A stretch of 64,000 nt of DNA, taken from contig JAKJHU010000054.1 in the NCBI GenBank assembly GCA_022316685.1, positions 930,001 to 994,000 on the forward strand, written 5' to 3'. The DNA comes from Progne subis subis. Taxonomy: Eukaryota; Chordata; Aves; Passeriformes; Hirundinidae. The notes under the pieces are model-generated. The model saw only the letters and a program-made list of their open reading frames with translations. It was not told the origin of the DNA and made no database searches. This document shows, one piece after another, positions 23,104 through 33,396 of the stretch. The translations under genes were made by a program, and so were the position numbers. Numbering within the stretch: the stretch's first letter is position 1; the number at the start of each line of letters is the position of its first letter.

Positions 23104-23488
23104 TGTCACCGAGACACACAGAGCAGTCACATGCAGACAAGAGATTTTCGCAGAGGTCCTTCCCTTCCAGCTCACAGCCCAGAGAGCGGAGAGAAGAAAG
23201 CCCTTTGTTTATTTTTTACTTTTTATACATTTGTGGCTCTAGCAGAAGATTGGCTTTTTGGGGTTTCCACTCCTCAGCCTCAGTGGCCAGACCAATTGTC
23301 AGTTACAGTTATTTTCAGGTTAGAAATGTGCAAACAAAGGACAGAGAATGAAAAACAAAGGATTTGTTTATGTTACATCTGTGGGAAAAAGGTAGAAAAC
23401 TGCTCTAATATTCTACAGTAACTAAAAGATCTGACTCCATTATGAAATTCAAAAGGCTAATAAAAAACTCAGAAAAACCAGGGTAACA
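23104..23488 (-). mobile_element. Solo LTR (family A, copy 3), 385 bp
   Basis: Third copy of the LTR at 11385/11811. + strand starts TGTCACCGAGACAC and ends CAGGGTAACA; on the - strand TATAAAAAG and AATAAAC are present, so sense is -. Flanks GGCTGG and CTCCTC do not match, so the target duplication is lost or the copy was rearranged. Confidence 0.87.
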
Positions 23489-24058
23489 CTCCTCCTTATG
23501 GAAATCAGGGGTTTTCCTTTTGCTGATCGATTTTCGGCGTTCCTGTCTCAGCGGGACGAGGCAGCGCTGCGCTATGAAGTCGTCCCTCGTCTCCACTCTC
23601 CTGGGAGCCACTGCTTTGTTCCTCAAACACAAAGTGTTCCCGAAGTCGCCCCTCTTCCTACCCCCGAGTCCTGAATCATCTCCCTGAAGCTCCCAGGCAG
23701 ATGGTTCAGCAATTTCTCCTGTTTGCCATAGAAAACTCGAGAGTTTCAGCAGGATTTTACCCGCTCTGCACCAGTCCAGCGCCCCGTGCTCCTGCAGGTG
23801 ATGTGTGCCCCTCACACTCCCAGAGGTTTTACCCCTGGCCTCCATCCCCACCGGCCCGGTGCCACAGGAGGGCTTTGGGTCCTGCCCTTTGACCCAGGGG
23901 TCATTACAGACCCTGCTTTACCTCAGTCCTCATTTAACAAACTGAAATTCCCCTCTCCAGCCCAGCTCAGGTGTGTGCTCAGCTCTCTTGTCCAAGAAAT
24001 CCCACGGGCCGAGGGACAGCGGACAGCTCCTCCACTGCCGCAGCTCCACCCCGCCCTC
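23489..24058. other. Unique sequence
   Basis: No gene or element recognised. Confidence 0.55.
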
Positions 24059-24364
24059 AGGCGACCCCAAAACCCTTTTGGACCCCAAAACTCTTTTGGA
24101 CCCCATTTCCCCACGCTCAGATGACCCCAGGACCCTTTTGCACCCCATTTCTCCACTTCAGATGACCCCAAAACCCTTTTGGACCCCATTTCCCTGCCCT
24201 CAGGTGACCCCAGAACCATTTTGGACCCCATTTCCCCACTTCAAATGACCCCACAGACCCTTTTGGACCCCATTTCCCCACTTCAAATGACCCCACAACC
24301 CTTTTGCACCCCATTTCCCCACCCTCAGGTGACCCCAGAACCCCTTTGGACCCCATTTCCCTGC
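24059..24364. repeat. ~41-bp minisatellite, 7-8 copies
   Basis: Unit GACCCCAAAACCCTTTTGG, then ACCCCATTTCCCCAC, then TTCAGAT or CCTCAGGT. The two linker variants (CTTCARAT and CCTCAGGT) are interspersed. The first copy is shortened. Open frames on both strands are repeat artefacts. Confidence 0.95.
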
Positions 24365-24784
24365 CACAGTGCCAGGGACTGGGCAGCAGCACTGTTGTCA
24401 GCTGGCGTGGGAGATGGCGAGAGGCACCCAGGGTGGTTTGCACCGAGCCCTGGGCAGCTGTCACTAATGAGGTGACATCTTCATGTCACCCCTCATGTTC
24501 TGCTTGATTACAGCCCTTATCTGGGTCACCCTATGCTCTCCCTAATCTGTTTTTCCCCGGGGACGTGCAGTGATCTCCCTCAATCACACCGCAGACAAAA
24601 GAAGCGGCCTCCTTAGGAATTGCCCGAGGGCTCCCAGGGGCTGGAGAGGAAGGAGAGCCGAGATTTGGGGTGGTTTCACAGGATCTGCACATCACCAAAA
24701 CCAGCAGGGGCCCAGCGTGGGCAGAGCTCTGGGAGGACCCTGACCGGGAATTTCCTCGCGGAGAGCGAAAGGAAAAGCTCCAAG
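24365..24784. other. Unique spacer
   Basis: No gene or element recognised. Confidence 0.55.
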
Positions 24785-25228
24785 TGGTGCCTTGTGGGGA
24801 CTGCCTGAAAACAGAGGCCAGGCAGAATTAAGGGATTAAAACCCAGTTTATTTCTATTTATGGAAGGGCCTTCAGGTATATTCTAGGCAGACAAAACCCC
24901 TCCATGGGCTACACCCAAAAATGGACAATGGTCACGAGTTTTACACTTTTATTCGGTTTGGTCCATTTGCATATTGGGGGGTTAATATTTTAATTAGAGC
25001 TTCAGATAATGAAGTCATTTACCCAAGTTTTCTCTCCCCAATTCACTTTTGTTTCCATCTCGCAGGGGCTGAGGCAGTGAGGTGTCCTGGATTCCCAGGC
25101 CTGGAGAGGAATTGTTGTGTGTGACCAGAGTGGGAGAGCAGCAGCTCCCACTGTGTGTGGAGTTTGGAGTTACACACCAAGGAATTGCAGGATTACAAAC
25201 AGATGGAAAATATAAAAGTTAAATCCCA
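24785..25228 (-). mobile_element. Divergent solo LTR related to family D
   Basis: On the - strand it has GTCCATTTTTGGGTG, an AATAAAAGTGTAAAAC box aligned with the family D TATA region (CTTATAAAAGTGTGAGAC), CATAAATAGAAATAAAC polyadenylation-type sequence, and an AAGGCACCA end. Its + strand start TGGTGCCTT is the exact reverse complement of that end. Many substitutions separate it from the other copies, so it is an older member or a sister family. Flanks CAAG/CAGG are at best a weak 4-bp duplication. Confidence 0.72.
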
Positions 25229-25304
25229 CAGGATCACAAGGGTTAATGCTGCAGAGGCCCCAGCAGGACATCCCAGACTGGGATCCGGGATGGGCCAGCA
25301 GGGG

Positions 25305-25710
25305 GGAATGGAATGGGAATGGGAATGGAATGGGAATGGGAATGGGAATGGGAATGGGAATGGGAATGGGAATGGGAATGGGAATGGGAATGGGAATGGA
25401 ATGGGAATGGGAATGGGAATGGAATGGGAATGGGAATGGGAATGGGAATGGGAATGGAATGGGAATGGGAATGGGAATGGAATGGGAATGGGAATGGAAT
25501 GGGAATGGGAATGGGAATGGGAATGGGAATGGGAATGGGAATGGGAATGGGAATGGGAATGGGAATGGAATGGGAATGGGAATGGGAATGGGGAGGGATG
25601 GAATGGGAATGGGAATGGGAATGGAATGGGAATGGGAATGGGAATGGAATGAGAATGGGAATGGGAATGGGAATGGGAATGGGAATGGGAATGGGAATGG
25701 GAATGGGGAG
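25305..25710. repeat. (GGGAAT)n satellite with GGAAT insertions, ~405 bp
   Basis: Mostly GGGAAT hexamers with scattered GGAAT pentamers (GGAATGGAATGGG junctions), one GGGGAGGGATGG interruption near 25590 and one GAGAAT variant. Same unit, reversed, as the array at 18719. The frames read as Asn-Gly, Gly-Met or Trp-Glu strings and are artefacts. Confidence 0.98.
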
Positions 25711-28700
25711 GGGCAGAATTTTGCTCCACACAGTCATATTTAATATCAAATACCTCTTCTAGCAGGAGACAGAATCCTCAGCCCCTCAGATGCAAGAGGA
25801 TCACTTTATCTCCCAATAAATCACCCGAATATCCCAGCGTATCCTCTGTCCCCACAGTCCCACCAAGTGTTGGGACACCCCGAGACTTTCCAAAGGTTTC
25901 AGGAATCCTGGGATAGAGCAGAGCTCCTTTCAGCTCCGGCCAGTCCCTTTGGGGTGTCCTGGATGTGAAAGCCACCTGTGACCCCTCCAGGCCACGCAGG
26001 CACCGCACTTGTCACCTCCTGTCCCTCCCTGGCCCGGGGATTCTGCTCAACCAGGAGAAGAAAGTTGGAACTTTTGGTTCTATTTTTTTCTTTTTTTCTT
26101 TTTTTTTTTTTTTTTCCTTTAAGTGATTGAAGCAGCAGCTGAGAAAGAGGCACTTGAAAGCAACTCGAGTCTGGTTAGAGCTGGTTATCCATCTCACTTT
26201 GCATGATGATTATGCAAATTGCAGCTCGCATGATGTGGCTGTGATCTCCAATCACTTTTAGGGTTTTCCTGCAGGAAAAGACCCCAGAGAAGTCCCTGAG
26301 CAGCCCGGACAGCTCCGGGCACGGGAAATGCTGGGAGTTCCCCTCTCCCCCGTGGTTCTGGGTGTTCTGGGGGGCGCCCAGCCTGACTTTGCCCCTGCCC
26401 TCGGGCGGTTCTGGGCTTCAGGAGGGGCTGCAGGGCTGAACTCTGCCCTTGGCATTGATTCCTCAGCCGAAACTGGGTCTGGTGGCTGCACTGGAGCCCT
26501 TCCAGCGTCCCACAGCCCTCCAGGGAGAGCAGATCTCAGGCTCCAGGGCAGGTCTCCACCACCAGATCTGAGCCAGAGTTTGTTTAACCTGATCCCCGTG
26601 GGATCCTCCAGATCCTCCCGCACAGCAGCAGGTCCAGACCCTCCCCTCACCTGGGAGGACAGGGCTGGATCATCTCCCAAATCCTCAAACACCATCCATG
26701 AGCTCCAGCTCATCCCAGCCCCAGGGAACAGCCCCAGCAAACACCCCACAGCAGCGCCCCAGAGAAACCCCGTTCAGGAAATTATCCCCAGGCTGCCCTA
26801 AATCAGTAGAGGAAAGTATAAACACCCAAACAAGCCCTCTCCAAAACCCACGAAAAACTTCGCAAATCTTTCCCACCCTGGAGGCCAGGAGCAGATTCAC
26901 ACCACCCAGGACCTCCCTGGGACACTGCCCAGGCTTTTATACACGCCAAAATCTATTTATACTACACCAAGGGCTCTTCTCCAACATCAGAGTCCAAAAA
27001 ACCCCACATTTAAAGGATGAGATAAGGCTTGGGTTTATCCAGATCTCTCCTGCAAGAGGTCCCGGAATTAACTTTGCTGTCGAGTCAGTCTGTGGGACAC
27101 TGGTGGCCCTCATGGTCATCACTGTGGTGGTGATGGTGGTCACCTTTGGAGCCTCTCGAGACCACCAAATCCTCCAGCTCCAGTCAGGAATGGTTTTATC
27201 TCCTCATTTCTCGCGGTTGCAAAAGCTCCAGCAAGCGCAGGGGGTTGGGAGCAGCATCCTGGAGAGAAACCAAAAACAAGGAAAAAAAAAAAAGAAAAGG
27301 CAAACCTTCCCTCCCCCAGCTCTTCAGGGCTAAATCCAAACCCACTGGGAGGAGAACAAAAGCACAACGGGAATTGGCTCAGCCCGAGCTGGACCTTCCC
27401 AGGAAAGCTGAGCTCCTGGAACATCCAGCAAAGCTTCTGGAGAGAGCCCGTGCAGCCCGTGGGGAGGGGAGGCCGAGGGGCTGCCCCCTGCCTCGGGCCT
27501 TCCTGAGGGACACGTCCATGGATACGAACAACACGGATCAAAAAGAGGAGCAGCCAGGCACGGCTCCCCAGCCCGGGATTAGATTCGGGTTGAAATCCCA
27601 ACTCTTAGTGAGAACTTGGCGCTTCAAACGAAGTGGGGCAGCTTCAAAAGGAGGCTGTGGGGACCCACCTGTGGCCACCAGCTGGGGAACCTCCCTCAGA
27701 TGCCCTCTGGGTCCGTGTTGGCCTCCCCTCCGAAGGTTTCTCTGTGTTTCATCTCTCCTTTGCCGGCAGATGCCGGAGCGGAGTGATGGATGGAGCTGGG
27801 AATGGGATCCTGCTCCCACCAGGAGGGGGAATCCCCAGCCCTGCCTTCAGCCTCTGCTTAGGAGGCAGCTGGAATTTTGTTTATCGAAGTGGTTGAGAAC
27901 TAAAGCAAGCAAACACAGCTCACTCCTGGCTGCAGCTCCAGGACTGGCTCCGCTCTCGCTGCTCTCAGTGATTCCCGTGCCGGAGGATGTCTAGGGACAT
28001 CAAACGCCCAGGGACGCCCCCAGGAGCCGGAAAACAAAGAGGGAATGCTGTGTTCAGCCACGGGAGGGGCTGCACAAACCTGAACTGCAGAGCAGCCCCA
28101 TGCCTCCTGAGCCTCCCCCAGGGGCACAGCTCCATCCAGCTCTTGGAAACACTCCCGTGGATCAATCCAGATCCCTGCTGTTGCAGACAACCCATTCATC
28201 TCCCCCATTAAAGACTCTGGCTTAAAACTGCGTGGGTTGTTTCCTCCTTAATTCCTAAACCTCCTTCACAGCTCCTAATTTGGAGTTTAGCTGCATTACT
28301 GCCTAATTTGTGCTGAGTTTTCCTCTGCACACACAGTCCTTTAACCTCAGGAGCTCTTCTCCTCCCCTGACGTATCCCTTCCCTCCTTTTCCCAAGGAAT
28401 CCATTGGCTCAGCAAACGGGTGCTCAGCTCCCTACCCCAGCAGCTCAGCCCTCTCCTGCCCCTTCCCTGCTTGGATTTGCCCTCAGGGGAAGCCCGGGAG
28501 CATTGCAGATAAATCCACCAGGAATTCCAGCAGTTTCCCCTCCCTGCTCCGCTGGGATGTGCTCGGCTGCGCTGTCACTCCAGCATTCCCAACACTGGAG
28601 CTGGGGTCAGGCCCCAAATCCCCGGGCTGTCCTCGGGATGGATCTCCTGCAAGCCAGACACCCCCGTGGGCAGCTCTCCAAGCTGTCAGCTCCTCTTCAG

Positions 28701-29228
28701 CGAGCTCCTCGTGCGCTTTCCACTCTGCCATTAATCCCCGTCCTCGTGAAGGGTTTCCCACCAGGCGCTGGAGCAGACTCCTCACTGGAGCGTGGAGAGA
28801 GGTCTCTGGCATTTCCTTCACCCAGAGTCGAGCCTGGCAGCTCCTGGACTGCATTCCATGTCCTTTTCCCTTTGGCTCTGTGATTTTGAGGACTCTTTCC
28901 CTCCAGATTTGTCCCATAAACTCCAGGGGCCGGATTAATGCGCCCCAGATCGTTGGCCTTCCCATTTCGGAAGCACAGAGGGAAATCTGGGAAGAGCTTG
29001 GGTCAGGAGGTGTGAAATCTGGATCCAGGTGTTTTCTGGTTTGTGGGAAGTGCAGGGAGTCTCTGGACAGGCAGGGAAGGCAAGGAAAGGGCTGTGTCGG
29101 GTCACCCCAGTCCAGCTGCCTGCAGAGTGATCCCAAGGACAGGGAGGCATCCAGAGCTGCCCCTCTCGCTTCAGCAGGAAGAAAATCCAGGCTCTTTGCC
29201 AAGAGGAGAAAGGTTGAGGGGCTGGATG
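25711..29228. other. Unique sequence, no gene recognised
   Basis: About 3.5 kb. Contains a poly(T) patch at 26086-26118, an octamer ATGCAAAT inside an AT-rich patch at 26190-26250 and an A run near 27281. Open frames up to 309 codons (28310-29239 on +) overlap antisense frames of similar length and end inside the neighbouring LTR, so I do not call them genes. Confidence 0.55.
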
Positions 29229-29672
29229 TGATGCCTTAAGTTTTATTTTTTGTATTTTCCAGACTCTGTGCTGCCCAGGTGCAGCTCTGAGCTCACACTC
29301 AGGGTCACTCAGCTCTCTGCACACAGCAGCAACACAAAACAAATCCTGCTCCTGCTGCACACCGAAGGACAACTTTCAGCCCCAAAGCACAAACAAGGGT
29401 GGCTGGAGGGAGGAACAGGAAGGATGGGAGCTCACAGCCTGGAGCTGGAATGGGACAATTAACCACCAAAGTGCAAATGGAGCAAAACTTATAAAAGTGT
29501 GAGACCTCGTGACCATTTGTCCATTTTGTGCCCATTTTGGTTCCACCTTGGCTGCAGCCCTGCCCAGGCCCTGTCCTGCCCAAGCTGTACCCTAAAGGCC
29601 TTTCAATAAATCTCTACTTTATTCTCCAGCTCTGTCCAGTCTCTGTTCCAGCTCAGCCTCCCCAAGGCACCA
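29229..29672 (+). mobile_element. Solo LTR (family D, copy 2), ~444 bp
   Basis: Begins TGATGCCTTAAGTTTTATTT and ends CCCCAAGGCACCA, the two ends forming an imperfect inverted repeat. An intact TATA box (ACTTATAAAAGTGTGAGAC, near 29485) is followed by only two ATTTTGTGCCC-type units and by CAATAAATCTC near 29605. No matching target duplication is evident. Confidence 0.87.
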
Positions 29673-30411
29673 GGTGAGCTCTGGGTTTTGTTGGAGGAGT
29701 TCCCTGCTTCGCTCCTCCACGGATGGCAGAGCCCTGAGCAAATCCCAAATCCCATCCTCCAAATTCCAGCCTGCTTTGGAGCATTTCCAGCCTGGGAACG
29801 ACAGTGATGGCACCCAAACTGTCAGCCCCCCTTGGGGTGGGATTTGTGCGGGTGCCAGAGCCACAGTCGAAAACCCCTCAGGATCCTCGGCCAGTCCAGG
29901 AGGTCACAGGGATTTTAGGAGAGGACATCAGCACCCTCCTGGCTCCCAGCCTCCTCTCCTGGTCTCCCAGGACCCTCCTCACCCCAGGAAATTCACTGGG
30001 ACGTTTGTTTCTCTTCTTTACTTTTCCCTGTGTCTGCTCAGTCTGGCTGGAAACAAGAACAGCCCCGTTCTCTTCACCGAAACGTTCTCCCAAATGAACA
30101 TTTCCGATCTGGTCCCAGCTTTTGTAATATATTCCTATATTTTTTCTTGCTCTCCATGGGAGAGCTTCTCTATCTGGCTTTATTTTCCATTAAATGGAAA
30201 TCCTTTTTAATTAAAAGAAGTGGGAAAAGCCCTTCAGTCCCATTCCGCTGGAAGCAAATTGGTGCTTTTCTCTCTGGAGGAGCCTCAAGATGCACTTTAG
30301 GGTTGGATCCATGGAGTGAGCCAAAAACTTGGAGCAGCAGGATCAGCTCCATGCCACAACTTGTCATTCTCCCTTGGCTCCTGTTCCCCAAACTTTCAAA
30401 CCCCCCATTCA

Positions 30412-30529
30412 CAAAAAAAAAAAACAAAAAAAAACCAAACCAAAAAAACCCAAAAATAACAAAAAAACACCCCAATAACAATAACAATAACAATAAAAAA
30501 ATAAGTAAAATTAAATAAAAATAAAAATA

Positions 30530-30560
<31 letters not shown>

Positions 30561-30668
30561 AAAAATAAAATAAAGTTAAATAAAATAAAATATAAAACAA
30601 AATAAAATGAACAAAAAAGTTAAATAAAATAAAATAATATATAAAATAAAATAAAATGAAATATAAAA
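30412..30668. repeat. A-rich low-complexity tract
   Basis: Begins with A/C-rich sequence and passes through AATAAC repeats into AAATAAAT and AAAATAAAAT units. Confidence 0.95.
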
Positions 30669-30946
30669 TTCCCATCTCTTGAAAAATGCCAGGTTTTGCC
30701 CAAAACTGAACAAAAAGCCTGGCTCATAAAGCATTTCCTCCTCTCCCTGGAATTCCCAGCTCCAGCTGGAGTTCTCCAAACAATTCCAACGGATTGTGGG
30801 TGGCAGGGATAACAGGAAGCCTCTGGAGCTGCAGGGAAGAGCCCGGGTCCTCCTTCCCTGCAGATTCCCGCTGCCTGGAGTGGGGTTGGGGTGCAGGGGC
30901 TGGGATCTGGAGCTCTGGGTGTGGTTTGTGGGGTCAGGGCCTTGCT

Positions 30947-30971
30947 GGGGTGGGGTTGTGGGGTTGTGGGG
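30947..30971 (+). other. G-quadruplex motif, four G4 tracts
   Basis: Four runs of exactly four G separated by T, TTGT and TTGT loops. This satisfies the strict intramolecular G-quadruplex pattern, with longer tracts than the common G3 minimum. It sits in a wider G-rich strand (30880-30980). Confidence 0.8.
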
Positions 30972-31396
30972 TCAGTGCTTCGCACCCCAAAGCCGGCAGC
31001 TCCCAAAGTGTGGATCAGGGAATTCCTCCATCCGGAATTCTCCAGGCGAACACGTGCTGGTTCCCAGTGCTCTCTGAGGAGATGAAGTGCCAGTAATTAA
31101 TCCTTGGTGCTCAGATAACCAATTAGCCGAGTGACAGGAGCGGGCGCTGCGTTGGGATCGGGGAAATGACGCCGGGAAGCGGCTGCCAGGGAGGTCCCCA
31201 ACACCTGGGGACAGTCCTGCCCTGTCCCCTGCTCCTCCCCGGGCTGCATCCCCCAAAACCACTGGCAAACAGGCAAGGAAAAGCCAGTTTTGACCTGGAA
31301 AGATGAACTGGGGCAGAGCTTGCGTTGAAACAACCCAATGGAGAGGTGGGACCTGAACCCCCAACCCCTGAAATCCCCAGATCCCAGTGCTGCCAG

Positions 31397-31895
31397 TGAT
31401 GCCTTAAGTTTTATTTTTCCTGTTTTCCAGACTCTGTGCTGCCCAGGGCGCAGCTCTGAGCTCACACTCAGCGTCACTCAGCTCTCTGCACACAGCAGCA
31501 ACACAAAACAAATCCTTCTCCTGCTGCACACCGAGGACAACTTTCAGCCCCAAAGCACAAACAAGGGTGGCTGGAGGGAGGAACAGGAAGGATGGGAGCT
31601 CACAGCCTGGAGCTGGAATGGGACAATTAAACCCCAAAATACAAATGGAGCAAAACTTATAAAAGTGTGAGACCTTGTGACCGTTCGTCCATTTTTTGTC
31701 CATTTTGTGTCCATTTTGTGCCCATTTTCTGCCCATTTTGTGTCCATTTTGTGCCCATTTTGGATCCACCTTGGGTGCAGCCCTGGCCAGGCCCTGTCCT
31801 GCCCGAGCTGTACCCTAAAGGCCTTTCAATAAATCTCTCCTTTATTCTCCAGCTCTGTCCAGTCTCTGTTCCAGCTCAGCCTCCCCAAGGCATCA
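31397..31895 (+). mobile_element. Solo LTR (family D, copy 3), 499 bp
   Basis: Best preserved family D member: TGATGCCTT at the start and AAGGCATCA at the end are perfect reverse complements. A TATA box (CTTATAAAAGTGTGAGAC, near 31660) is followed by seven copies of the 11-bp CCATTTTGTGC unit and by CAATAAATCTC near 31827. CCAG flanks both sides (31393-31396, 31896-31899) and could be a 4-bp target duplication, but CCAG also follows copy 4, so this is suggestive only. Confidence 0.88.
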
Positions 31896-31959
31896 CCAGG
31901 CATGGCCAAGCCCCATGGAAAGGCCTTTTTCCATGTGGGATCTCTCTCCTAGCACGGAG

Positions 31960-32390
31960 TGAGAGTATTGACATGTCAGAATGGCCTTTTATTATGATCC
32001 ATTTATGCCATTAGTGGAATATCCTCCTCTTGGATCGCTCAGTTCTGTATTAACAGCGTAAGAAACCCGGCTTTTCCTTCGGCTCCTCGTTGTCTAAATG
32101 AGTCCCAGACTCTCCCCGTGACAGGATTTTGATGGATGGCCATATTTTTAGCTGTGATTGCGTCTTGATGCTCTGAAATTAGGGACATGCTTTAAAAAAT
32201 ATGAGCCCACGTGCGTTTATCTTATTTTTCTTAATCTCTGTCTCACCAGTTCTCCTTCTGTTTTTATTGTAGGGTCATTAGTGCTTGTTACAAGCCTGAT
32301 AAATGGGTATGACACCATTTATTTGCTGTTTGAGCAGCCCGAGGAATGGGAAAATAAAACATAAATGCGGGGAAATGATCATTGGGGGTT
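31960..32390. other. Candidate conserved non-coding element or non-coding exon
   Basis: About 430 bp of AT-rich sequence with few repeats: CCTTTTATTATGATCC, GGCCATATTTTTAGC, TTAGGGACATGC and a TTTCTTAATCTCTGTC stretch. A strong acceptor-like pyrimidine tract ends in TATTGTAG/GG at 32273. No long open frame follows it. Composition suggests constrained sequence; conservation is not testable here. Confidence 0.33.
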
Positions 32391-33199
32391 TTACTTCCAT
32401 AAAAGTGAACATTCCTAATGAATTGCCTCGCTGGGGCATCGTTTTGTCCAGCTGGTCTTGGAGATGTGAAGGAAATCCGAAGACTCAGGAAAGAGCTAAG
32501 GGATTGAACCTGGAGAAAAAAAAAAATCCTGTGCAGTGCCAGACCAAAGGGATTTGACCTGTTTGATGTCTCAGAGACATCAGGAGCTGCAAGTTAAAGC
32601 GACAAATATGCTCAGAGTGGGGGGAAATATTAAAGGATTTATTAAAGTTCAGAGAAACGGGACTGAACAAAGTCCCACCTGGAAATTTAGTCAGGAGCTG
32701 CCAGCACAGGCATTTAACAGAGCTCAGACTAAGGGATCACCCAGAGCTGGAGACTCGGGGAGATCCAGGAGCTCTGCAGCCCTGGGCAGGATTTTCAATG
32801 TAGAGCCAAGACGGGAATTTGGGGCAGAGGGAATTCCCCCATTGCCATCCCAGCAGCCCCAGTCCATCCCTGGGGGCACGCATGGATGAGCTCTTCGCTG
32901 CCAAGGAGGAGGAGCACGTAGGCCAACACAAATTATTGGGATTGGGAGCAATAAATCTCCAGTTGTTGGGTCAACTCTTCACGGAATGATTCCAGCTGCC
33001 CTGAAAAGAGGCAGAAATTCCAATTGCTCTGCTCCCGGCTGCAAGGGAATTTATTGCCGTGAGTCCCAGGGGTGTTTCCCGCTGGGATGGAGGAGGTTTT
33101 GTCTCTGTGGGGAGTGAGGAGGAGCTGTCAGTAAACAGAGATCGCCCTCAAACCCAAATCACGGATCAGAACCGTTCTGGAGAACCTCAGGGACCAACT
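32391..33199. other. Unique sequence
   Basis: No gene or element recognised. Confidence 0.55.
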
Positions 33200-33270
33200 T
33201 GGTCAGGGCAGGGCTGCTACAAGCCCTGTTCAACTTGGCCTTGAACCCTTCCAGGGATGGGACATCCCAA
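33200..33270 (-). mobile_element. CR1 LINE 3'-region fragment
   Basis: CAGGGCTGCTACAAGCCCTG then CAACTTGGCCTTGAACCCTT and CCAGGGATGGGACATCCC match, in reverse complement, the CR1 stretch that reads GGGGCATCCCTGG-AAGGCCAGGTTGG-CAGGGC. The fragment is short and diverged. Confidence 0.65.
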
Positions 33271-33396
33271 ATCCCACATCCTCAATCCCAGATCGGAAAT
33301 CCTCCATCCCAAATCAGAAATCCTCAATCCCAAACTTGGAAATCCTCAATCCCAATCCTCAACGCCGAATCTCAAATCCTCTAGTCCCAAGTCCCA
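33264..33396. repeat. ~21-bp tandem repeat, about 6 copies
   Basis: Units of ATCCTCAATCCCAAATCGGA type with frequent small changes, starting directly at the end of the CR1 fragment. Confidence 0.85.

Larger units (their letters stand above)
29673..31396. other. Unique sequence between two family D LTRs
   Basis: No retroviral internal region is recognisable here, although the two LTRs share orientation. Contains the A-rich tract at 30412 and a G-quadruplex motif at 30947. Confidence 0.6.

Noticed and set aside
25305..25710. Human-type satellite II/III, because of GGAAT units
   Set aside because: Hexamer GGGAAT dominates and the array is short and dispersed; resemblance is a simple-sequence coincidence.
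25155..25762. Asn-Gly, Gly-Met and Trp-Glu repeat proteins
   Set aside because: Three phases of the (GGGAAT)n satellite.
28310..29239. 309-codon open frame as a gene
   Set aside because: No recognisable domain, equally long antisense frames, and the frame runs into an LTR.
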